Shown here piece by piece: positions 23,101 to 35,100 of a stretch of DNA of 64,000 nucleotides. Both the position numbers and the translations under genes were made by a program. Below the pieces are notes generated by a model. It ran no database searches, was not told the origin of the DNA, and worked only from the letters and a program-made list of their open reading frames with translations. Source of the DNA: Cristatella mucedo (lineage: Eukaryota > Bryozoa > Phylactolaemata > Cristatellidae). Each line of letters opens with the position of its first letter. The first letter of the stretch is position 1. The stretch spans positions 284,001 through 348,000 of the forward strand of contig WPIO01000018.1 of assembly GCA_009760855.2 (NCBI GenBank), given 5' to 3'.

Positions 23101-26056
23101 TTGCTAATATGGTCGCCAGACACGATCCAGGCTTTTACTTCCACCATGCAGGTGACATGCAGCTCTATCTGCACTTTGATCCTTACCAGTCTTATCAACT
23201 TTGAAGGTAGCAAATTTACTTAAACAGAAGGCCAAATTAATAGTTGTGGGCGCCTCCAGTATCCCCGCCGGAAAAAAATACGATTTCAAACTCGACCTCA
23301 TTTCGCGCGCGAACTGAAAGACACACCCTCAGAACAAGATTAGCCAAGATCTACCCAGTAGCCTCTGCCTAGAATTTGGCTGCCTATAAATATTTTTAGC
23401 CTTTTCTCTAACCACATCAGATGTACAGTCACGTCTGCCTCACATGTAACATTAACAATATTTCGATTCTTTTATAAAGCGTATGAGCAAAATTTGTTCA
23501 TGCACTTGTACTGTCGAATCTCGGCTCCCATAATTCTCTCTCTTTAAGACGTCGTTCAGCCTACGCAGTAAGATACTTACAGACAGTGTAAAACTCGATA
23601 ACTAGGCTTGTCTGTGAACATCGAAGCTGCTACATTGCTCAAGATCTCCCCCCAAACTGCACTGACTCTCCATCAATCTCCAGCATGTCAATGTCAGGGT
23701 CCTGTCATTCCTTCTTTGGTCCATCCATCATGTTGCTCTGACATAACTAGTTGTTAATTAATTTTACATGCTTTCTCTCAAACACTTGCTCCTCTGATTC
23801 TGGTCGTATAGCTGTGCCGATTGCCAACCTCAAATCCTTCGATGACTGTGCCCTCAGCTTCAATGTACCTGCAGCCTGGAACAGGCAACCGACAGATGAA
23901 AATAACATCAGACATGATGATACTTAACAAAAAATAATCTAAAATCCACCTGCACCTCATAGCATTACTTTGTACGTGTGAATCATTCTCTTTATGTTCA
24001 CATGTACTACAATTGTGAATGCAATCGTACTAAAAAGTTGACATACTTTCTTTCCTTTCCAACATATGTGAAGAGCCCCAGAAGACTCGGTTCTCTCAGC
24101 TGCTAAGCGAATGCATTATTAGTATTCTCTTCGATGTTGCATGAGCAGGTAAAGGCTGAGCCACAGCACTGCTCCGACAGATCCAGGGACTGATCGGTCA
24201 AACAACAGTGGCTCATGTAGCTATACCACAGAAACTGTATGGCCAAGCTCAATTTTCGAACCCATTCACCATTCACAGAGCATACAAATGTTTTACGGTA
24301 AAAATCAAATATAAAGCTAATAGGAGAGCTCACGTGCGAACAAATGGCTTGACGACAAAATTTCTAGCAACTCGAAAGCGAAGCACATCAGCCAGCCGCC
24401 ACGGAATGCTGATGTTGTCAATAATTAAATGACCAAAAAAAAGAGGACCTTGCAGGCCAAATCGCTATGCATGGCAGCCGGTAGGCAACACTCACTGAGT
24501 GTGATGGCTACAAATGCCGAATTCAGCGAATCTGTTTTTGCTCAATCTGTGTGCGCAGCTGTTACAAGGCATTCTTGCATTCGTGGGAGCCACGGGTCTC
24601 GAGAGTGCAGCTGCTTTCACTCAGACCTCTGGCGCTCACGTGCGCACTTAAAGATCTGCGTGCTGCTTTGGTTCCTACTCATACACGACGCCGACATAAA
24701 ACTCCAGACTATGCATGCTAAGCTCCGGAGCCCATGCCCAACAGCTAAACCGGAGCCGGAAGGACGACGCCAACCTTGCACAATGAGCAGGAGACAAACG
24801 AGCCGTGGAATGACTGAGTTCCAAGTCACGTAGATCAAACCAATGTCCACAGCAGCCCATCCCAGCACGGGCGGCCGATGGTTTGCCAAGTAGAAGGAAG
24901 CAGAATAGTGCAGCAGAACTAGGGATGGACCAAGCAGCTAGTCATTCAGATGCTAGCTAATGAGCCGGCCGGGGTCACTCGCGGCCGTCCTAACCAGAGT
25001 GAGTGCCATTGAAACTGGTGTTTGTACAGCAGCAAAAGGGAGGCACAGCAGTACACCAGGTCTGACATTCATCGAAAGGGGGCTAGCGGCACAGCAGCCT
25101 GCTATCGACAGCACAATAGCTTTCAGAGTCTCATATGCAGCCACCGAGCCACAGGTCAAGCACCCAACAGAATCAGCTGTTTTGGATAACCATTCATAAT
25201 GCATCCGTGGCTTAACGACTGCATTCTGCATCGGGTCAAAGAGCACAAAGAAGCTAGTGGCTAGGCAGCTGCCAAACAGCAGACTGCTCACACACAAGCA
25301 CCAGCTGGCAGCCAGATTAGGGCTGCAGAGACAGCCTGTAGGTGGCTGAGAGCAGCACTTAGGCAGTCTCCACTTGGCAGTACCCTATTTTATTCTGCCG
25401 TTGCCAAGCAATCCAATCAGCTCAACTCACTCATCCAGAAGCCCCACTTTAGCTGTGCTCACTTTTTGAAGTATGAAAATCGCACATAGTCTGTCTGCCA
25501 CACAGCCCTGGGAGCCCGTCTGGCAACTTTGGTGTCGTTTTGCAGAGCAAGTTCATCAGAGAGGCCTGTGTTGAGATCGCGATGTGAGAGTACATACCCG
25601 AGCCTATGGCAACGTCGCGCCCGAGTGTTGTCTGCTGGTACTAGGATGGGGGCCCTCTGCCGACCTTAGCTAGCCAATCGGTGAGCAGCGCTCCTGAGTG
25701 GCAGACGACAGAAGCTATGGTTAGCCGTAATATCTGTGAGAGTTGATTTTTAGATGTGACTTGAGTTCGGTATCATCCGAGTGTTCCAAGTCCATTGCTG
25801 TTTAACAAGACTCGGTTCAACTTCTGAGGCAGATACAGCACACTTTTTCGGTCTTTCTGTGTAGTCCTACATCCAATGAGTCGTTGCATGATAGGGAGAC
25901 CGGCATTATCCCTTACAGTTGTTGCAAAACTCCGCAGTCAGACTTGTCTGTCGTGAGCCGCGCAGTTGCCACACCACATCACTGCTCACCGACCTGCACT
26001 CGCTCCCAGTCAAGCAGCTCGTTGCCTTTAAGATTCTATCACTTCCATTTAGGTCC

Positions 26057-26090
<34 letters not shown>

Positions 26091-26138
26091 ACATATACAT
26101 ATATATATATATATATATATGTATACATATATATATAC

Positions 26139-26185
<47 letters not shown>

Positions 26186-29100
26186 AAATTCATTTATACA
26201 GCACTCTAAGAGAACTTAATCTCTATTCAGCTTCACACACGCCACGGGGCTCGAGCCCACTTCGGCTAGACCTCGGTGGGGGCGAGCACCTACTATGGGG
26301 CAAAACCAGAACCACCCACTTTTCTGACTCAATTTGTTTAGCTACACCTCGTAAGAACCTCAAATTCTTTGGAGACCGTGATTTTAGCTCGTAAGCTCCC
26401 AAAGCCTGGAATCACTCCTGGCTGGCATTACGACATCCACTTACATGAAGAAATTTAAATTTAAGCTAAAACACCTGTTATTTATCATGGCATTTGGTAA
26501 GTCGATGTGATTGGTCCTTTGTATGCTTATACGCACTGACACTGCATTCTGCCGCTAACTATATGTGCATGCTATATGTCCATAACCTACGCATGCCACC
26601 CCTAACCATGTTAAGCTTGTTGACACTGAGCATGCTACCATAACCATTCGATCAGGCTTCCTTTTCAATACACGTAAAGCGCCTAGAAAGAGATCAAGTT
26701 CTCCGAGGGCGCTACACAAATGTATTTTTTCATTACTATCATTACATAAATCCGGCTACCATTTTCCAGTCACATTTACATTCACGACTGGGATGGCATG
26801 ACGTGAATCTAGTAGAAGTTGCAATCGTACTTACAATTTATATCGATTTTGATCCCAAACCTGACAGCATTGGAAGGCTCATGTAGCAGACATGGTAAAG
26901 GATGCCAAAGGGAGGCTCACTCATGCATGGGGCAGAACGATAACGACGACAGTTAGCGATCGTCGGTGCAAAACTGCTACGACTTTAACAGCAAACCTCT
27001 GTCGTACCGATGAGCCACGGCTGATGCCGACTGATTGACCTATGCAGAACTGCCTCAAGATGTCACGTCCATAAGTTAGAGCATGTAAATGAGCTAAGAG
27101 CACAGCCTCCTCCAGCTGGACGGTCTTTGCAACTTCCACACTGGCAAACATGCTTGAAGCTTGCATGGTGACCAAAGGAGAGGCAGGCGCAATGGGTACT
27201 GCCTGGACGGAGCAAGAATGCTAGCTCACATGCACTCACGACCACCGAGTCTAGAAGTCAGCATAACAATGCCATCCATATAAATTGCCCCAAGCAGGGT
27301 CGGGGCTAGCCGACCATAAAAGTGCATGACAAGCATCAAGCTATGAGAAAGCATAAGCCGACGTCTGCTCTTGTAGAGACCGAATCTATGCGCACTATTG
27401 CGCATGCCTCATGGGCCTGGCTAGGTTGGCAAGATCAAGTGCATGGGTATTAAGTGCCTACTGTTCCAGGCCATGTATGACACAGTGACTGGATACAACC
27501 ACCATCCAAACCTGGTCATACAGCTGCAAGACACAAGAAAAGCTCACATTCCACATCGATGGGACAGTAGAATTTAATAGGCACGGCGAACTCTTGCAAC
27601 AGATATCCTGTACTTACTATACAGCAGGCACATTGCTCTTAACTGTCACAGGCTAGATCATTGCCACATGTATGAAGTCCTATCCCGCAAGAGCTGTGGC
27701 CTAGGGCAAGCCATCGCTTTTGATTATGTCTACTTGCATCCATCAAATGACTCCAGTGTAGGGAAGAGTCCCGACACCGGAAGCCGGATGTGCGACCAAA
27801 GGACCACACTCTCACTATATCAAACATGAATATCAAACATGAAGTATCAAACATGAATAGTGAACGTAGGCAGCCGGGTAATACTCTTTGCCCTTGCTAA
27901 CGAAAGCCCCGACCCCTCTGTTGCCACCACAATGAATCACAGGCTTCGGTTTCGGCAGTGCCTAGGATTGGGGCTCCAATTGTCAGCTGCTGTCCACTTG
28001 TCAGCTGCTGCCAAGTTGTCTGGGGGGATGCAGGGCTTATAGAAGACGCCCATTGCTGACGGCTTTTCTCGGAATTATCGGATTGCATTGGCCGATCTTT
28101 CCAAAACTGTCGTGCTTCATAAGCCTTAAGCCCACCTCCGTGCTAACAGTGCCGCCGACACCTAGGCTTTGCCTGTGATCATTTTCAAGGGCCGTGACAG
28201 AGTAGGAAGATGGGCCTGCCTCAGACTCAGACCCAGTGCAGCCAGTCTCTCGCCGGGCGCAGACGGTCTCCACGTGCGACAGAGCATGCATGGTAGGATT
28301 GAAAGTACCTTGAACATACTTCTTCATTATGCAGCTTACAGTTTTTTATGCCAAGCAGTAAGCCTTCGTGGCCCGTTTATCTCGGAGTAACAGATCTTGA
28401 GACAGACAACTATTTGGCTTCGGCTTCACATTCAGTTCCCCAGTCTTTTTCGTGGCAGGGCAAGTATTGCATGAGCAGTTGTCTAACAAGCTTTGTGCAG
28501 TCAGTGAGCGCAAAATAACTCACCCAATGCCCAGGCACGTGTGTGGCAAAAATCTTAAAGCTATTACCATGGCAAGCGATATAGTTGGTCTGAAAGGATA
28601 AGCTCCACCGTTTCTTTTATGGAGTTAAAATATTGTCGCAGGCACAGCTGAGATGTTCTTTTGCTTCTAACAGCTATCATGTGAGCTGAAACCAACAGCG
28701 ATTCCATTTTCCATTTAAGCAAATCATGTGAGCTGAAATCAACAGCGATTCCATTTTCTGTTTAAGCAAATAAGTTTACGATAAGGCAGACCCATACTGC
28801 CGAAGAACTGGCGGATGCAAATAGTTGCTCAGTAAACAGTGTTTAGTTAATGCACCTTATAAATACTTCCTTGTTATAGTGCATGCACATACATACAAAA
28901 GCTGAATTGGGCTAATGGTTCAGCTGCACATTAGCTTGCTGCAAAATTCTTTGTTAGAGAGGCACGGCACGCAGCTCGAAAGCTCTCTGTGCGCCCTGGC
29001 TACTGGCTCGAAGACTCCACCCCCTCCGGATTGCGCTCGAAGTCTGGAAGGGAAGGGGGTTGGTGGCAAGGCAAAAACCGAAGGCACTGGGCTCGTAAAT

Positions 29101-32100
29101 GATGATCACCACTAACGCTTACCACGCGAGCAGCATATATCAAAGAACGAAGGCATACCTCACTTCCGGGATGCTAGCCTAGCTAGGGGTGAGGAGATGT
29201 GGGCTTGACGACCGAGGTCTCGGTTTCGAGCAACCCGTGGCCATTTGTTGTTGCCACTGCGAGCAAAGGCCGGTAAGGCTTTGCTTCCACAAGTGAGTTT
29301 GAAGATGAATCTGTTGACCTTAACTTTTTTATTTTACATTCTTAGAAACTAACTCAGCCATCGGACATTAACAAAAACCGGCTCAAGCCAAAGCGACAGA
29401 AGGAGCAGTCGGTGTCTTTGCAGTCCTCCCACTTTTTGGCGCTCGAGCATTCATGCTCTCTCTCACCTGCTACACTGATAAAAGGGTTGCGTGCGGCTAT
29501 GGTGCCGATAGAGAGTGCTGCTGCTGCTGCAGCTGCAGGAACGTAGTATGCAGCACACTTGGGCCTAGGGCCGTGCGGCCCTCGGCACTGGGGGGGGGGA
29601 GGGTTCCATTATCTATGGATTACACAAGCAATACCTTGACACCGAGTCCATCAGGCTCCTTGTCCCTAAAGAACAAAAGCAAACTTCACGTGGTGGCAAA
29701 ATCTTTCCTCTTTAACCCTTTTAACAGCTGGCAAGCATGTTCACTAGAGAGAGTTCTCGTCACCACACCGTGCCAGAGCATCTGCACGGGCAGCAACTGC
29801 GCTTCGACTGAACACACCGGCCTTATCGCTTTCCGCTTGTCTTTATGGCTTTGCAGAGCTACAGACAGAGATGCATTAGATTAGATTAGATTAGATTACA
29901 TTACAGACCGGCCATTTCGCTGGCCGGCCCAATGCCGCAGGTATGCATTCAATGAGAATCGGCTGCAGGCAGCTCCTTATCGACTTTCGCTCAGCCGGGA
30001 TGCATTTTGACTACTAACATGCTGGCAAGTTTTAGCTGGAAGCGTCTGTTCCAGTAATCGTTTTTCCCTTTGCCACAGGAAACACGTATTTTTCGTCAAC
30101 ATGCCCCTTTCGTTAACACCCGAGTATGAAACAGTACAGGTTACTACTAGCCAGAGGTCCTTACAACTGACGACCCGACCGACGTGTCTTCATGCTGCTA
30201 TACATAGCAAGCGAGCCGGAGCATAATGCTTGCTTTTTCGTGCTCGACACAGTGAATGTCAGTGGAAATCGGGGATTGATTCTCCGGCAAGAAGAAGTCG
30301 CAAAGCGAGAGTGGATACAGCTAAAGACGGGGCTATACAAACGACCCATTCTCTTATATAAAGCTGAAACTGGCCACCAAGCAAGCAAAAGCTGTAAAAC
30401 ACGTATCATGCATAGATCACGCATAGAAAATAGCAAAAGGAACACACTCAGGGCCACTAGTTAGTTAGTAGGACCTTGGGCTAATAGCCTATACTCATTC
30501 ACGCACAGGTACGAACGCAAAGTACACGGGACAAAAAAGACATGCTTGCTGGGGGCTGCGTGTGCTTGGAAAGCTGCTGGGCACAGAAGCATCATTAGCT
30601 GAGACTTAGACGATACAAGGTCATTGCAGGTACTGACAGAAGCAGGAAGCAAGTTAAAGACTTTCGAATCATCCAAATGTTTGGCCTGATAGCCAAAATA
30701 TATCACTTTAGGGGGAAGGATGTTGAAACAACTGGATGCTTAGAAGCAAGTGGTTAGGCAAGTGTAATGAAGGAGCAACAGAGTCAGATAGGTAGGCTGG
30801 TGCAAGCGAGTGAAGCGACAGGTGATCTAAACAGAAGACCAGGAAGTCAATTCGATGCCTGATAGGCTGCTGATAAAGCTCAGACACTAGAAGTGATGTA
30901 CCCTTGCAGCTTCATCGTTGACGACAGACCAGCCCAGCTTTTGAGTTGGGTGCCAGTTGCAAATGATTAAGGGCATGCCGGGCAAGTAAAACAGAGCCAA
31001 GTAAAACCAAGCTTGCAGTACTCTTGAATCGATGTCACAAACGCGTGAGCTAGTTTGGCGCTTGTACAATTGTCCAAGCCTTTCTTCTTTTTGGCGATGC
31101 TCCTTGGTTGAAAGTAGGCTGATTTGATAGGTAAGGCAACGTGCTCATCCAACGACAAATCGTTTTAGAATAGCATTCCCAGATCACAGGCAAACGTCCC
31201 GGGCGTGATGGCACGCATGAGCCCACACAATATCCACTGCAGCATGGGCACGGCCGGGCCTCCTACTCCCCCTTGCACCATCACCCCTCCAAAAGTCACG
31301 CCAGTCATATATGCAGCAGTCCTGCACGCCCGAGAATAAAATGCAGCCGAGAAGGACTGCTGTGATGACATGATAAGCATGCACACAGCAGCATGCACGT
31401 GCAAATACACAGGCATGAGACATACACACAAAGGTGCACCCACTCGTGTGCAGGCGCACGCACACGCCTATGGATGCAGCTAGGATGCAGCCAATGCAAA
31501 ATGTCAGAGCACGTCCAGCTTCAAGATCGCTAGATCAGCTTGAGATTAAGTGCCTGCGGGACTTGCTCCCACCCTACCTTGGCTCTGACGGTTATGCGAG
31601 CAGCCCAATCGCCGGCAGTGCCATTTCGCGGTTGCTTTAGGAACTCGGTGCGCAGAACGAATCGCGTGTCGTCGATCTCCTGAATACCAAAGTTCCGTCC
31701 GTCGTGCTTAAGCCAGCCGTACTTTGGCAGACGATCGCCCTAGAAACAACAACGACAACACGAGTGCTACTCCATCCCCGAGACCAAATCCCGACACCAA
31801 AGGCCTTGTGCATCAGCCGTTTGGTCACCTTAGCAAGCAGTCGGCTGCGAAGCAGACTGCTCGTTCATCGAACGAAGCCGACGAGTAGCGACCGAGGCGA
31901 TCGTCTGCAGAGAGCTACTGCTGCATGATGCAAAGGTCTACTGCGGACCCTTGGCTGAGCGCTCGCTGAACAACTGCCTCTGAGCAGAGTACAGATGATA
32001 CACAATGCCACCACACCAAGATCAAGCACGAGATTCGCTCGCTCTCTCTGTCTCCCCCATCTGTCTGTCTGTCTGTCTCTCTCTGGTCGAAAGATACGAT

Positions 32101-35100
32101 GGAATACCGACTAGGGTTGTCCTATCCAGCTCAGTGCCACTGGCTCGAACGACTGCTCCCCAGACAAGATGTGCTAATCAAGCCTAACTCCAGTAGCGTC
32201 TGTATGGCTGCTATTTAACTGGAGTAGCATATTTCTGATTTTAATTTGATATGTTTAGCTGTACATGCCAATAATCACATAATAATTAATTGAAGAAAGT
32301 TTGAAGACATGCATAGCAAACCTTATCCAACAAAAAGCAGAAATGAACACTACAGTGATCTGCAAGCAGAGCTGAGCTAACATTTGAAATTTCACATTGA
32401 TTCGTTGAGTGCTGGCCGACTTATAGAATTCAAAACGCTCAAAGCCGCACTATGAATGAAGACTTTAAAGTCATAAGCACGTACCTCAACAAGATGCGAA
32501 CATGTGCCACGAAGTATCAAGGTTCACAGTGTTGGAACACAAATCGCATATGATGCAGAGATCATTAAATTTATCACTGGTAGATATGTTGCTCCCAATT
32601 TACTGCTAGGTTACCACTAAACAATAGGCGAACGGTTTACACGCAGCATCTGTAAAGTGCCTAGAGAGATTCAGTTCTCTGAGGGCACTATACAAAAGTA
32701 TTATTATTATGGTTTGCCTAATCATGTTTTTAATACTTTCCTTTTATTCGGAAAATTTCAAGACTTCAGATCCCATTTCTTACATGTTCATCGATTGAAA
32801 GGTACCCTAAACAATTTTTCTACTGTTGGACAAATCTTCTTAGCATTTTCTCTGTAAGTAATAATAATAATAATAGTAATACTAGCACATCTGTATAGTG
32901 CCCTCGGAGAACTTAATCTCTTTCTACGCACTTTATTTTGCACATTAGCTGCAAAGGTAGCATGATCATATGATTAGTAATAGGAGTTCAACAAGGATAC
33001 CTCAATGTCAACAGAGATAACAAGGTTAGATAGAGGTCACGTGCACTGGGTCAGCATGGAAAGATGGCTAATGGCAGCATGCACAGTTTCAGCATGCATA
33101 AGCATTCAACGGACAAATCAGAAGAACTCACTGAATGCTGTGACAAAGTGGTGCATTTTTGGCTTTTTTTTTAAAATGTCAAGTCAGGGGATGTCGTGAC
33201 CTTAGTCGGGAGAATCAGTCCAAGATAGATACGGTCCTACCATCTGTCAAACCCTCATGTAGCTGGAAAATTAGGCTTAGTACGACTTAACCTGGCAGTA
33301 TTGATATACCAACTTGCGTCAGACGATTTTGCAATCTAGAAAATAGGACCTAGGCATGTTAACACAAATGAAGTATAACCATGTAGCAACAAGCAGCCCA
33401 ACGAAGTAGGTTCCCTCAAACTGTCCTAGAAGTACAGTTGCTTTTCCCTCCAAGGTCTTCAAGTGACTAGGCTAGTGTGACAGCGACAAATCCAAAGGCA
33501 TAGGAATACAAAATCAAAGCAAATCGAATTCACCTTTTCAAATACATTGATGACTTGCCTACAGTCATGCAATCCGATATCAGCAGTACTGGATGCGGCG
33601 CGCAGCTACCGGCAAGAAGCCATAACCAGCCAAATCCAGAACGAGGCAAGAAGCCAAATCCAGACGAACACAGGCCCATCCTCCTTATTGACTACTTTTT
33701 TTTTGTTGGAAGGACATGAGTGCAGATTGCCCTATTTTTTCAAGTGAACATAACTTCTCAAGAACATTGGTAAATGCCATAGCAGCTCTCCATTCTCTGG
33801 GCTAGCATTCTCTGGCACTTATGTGAAATGTCAACTGTCAGAGAGTACTTGTCACACATTTTTACTTTATGTTTATTCTTGGGTTTGTTTTTTGCAATTG
33901 CTTATTCCTCAAAAGTATAGAAAATGGCCATCCTTCCCCATTAACTTTGCTTGAGTGACCACGAAAGTGATAAATTTGAAATTCACTTATTTTGCAGAAT
34001 ATTAAAGATATGACCAAAAGTCTGTGTTGAATCCAAAACAAAATTTACTTACAAAAAGTATTTTTGCCTGTAATCACATCAGTAAATCATTCTGTAATAA
34101 AATTCAATCAAATTGTCATAAAAAGCATAAACTGTTTAGATACTTTATGGGTCAACTTTAGGATTGATCACTGTACGAAGTCGTTAAGGCATAACTTTAA
34201 CGAGGTATTATATGCATTAAGAACGTCAGTCAAGTTCAATTCTAGCTGTCCAAGTAGAAACATATGTGCCTTATTTTCTGCAATTGCATCAAACGGCTAA
34301 AAGCATCCAGCCCCTTTTTGCAACAACTGGGGCTAATTTATCAAGATAGGGAATACAAACTTCCACGTCAAAGCATCTCTTCACAACCTTCCTATTCCAC
34401 TGAAGCTCAATTAATGCATGTCAAAGAGAAGAAAACTACAGCCTCAAGACCTCACTGAATGCCTTGAGGTATGATGAGTTCGAATCGGTTGTCATCGGAG
34501 ACTTTATAGAGGTGGCACTCCTTATGGGTTTCGAAGGCGGTTTTACCAAGGTTCACTGCTGCCATCTTTGCCTTTAGGATAGCAGAGACTGCCATAGACA
34601 CTCCACATGTGGGACTAGCCACTGTGGACCGATTTCTCTCTGGGCAGCAACAATGTCAGGTGAGAGCCTTTGGCGAACACCCGGAGGGTGTACTAGCAAA
34701 CTAAAAATTAATACCCAGGAACTAAAATGGTGCTGCTTCATAGCGAATACCACTCACGGCTGAAGCAGCCTCCAGTATCACACGACAAAGCAGTCCTGCT
34801 CGTACACAACATTGTGGCACATACTGGAGTATGTTATAATCAAAGGAAACGTTCTAATTGTTGTCCGGCACAAGAAAGACTTACGAGTAACACCAGTGGG
34901 TAACAAGCAGTCGACACAGCTGCTGCACTCAGCACGGGATTCCCAAAAGTCTCATCTAAAGACGAATCTGATCGTCAGCTTTCCCCCTTGACCTAGTGCC
35001 GTCTTAATTCGTGTGTTCAATACATGCTGCCAAGTGCATTATGCAACATCCAGTGCATGCTACTAGTCAGTGATCCTGAGCGTCTTCTCTTTTGCTTTAG

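Noticed and set aside
28676-28769. CRISPR-like direct repeats
   Set aside because: Only two adjoining copies without spacers, in a eukaryotic intron.
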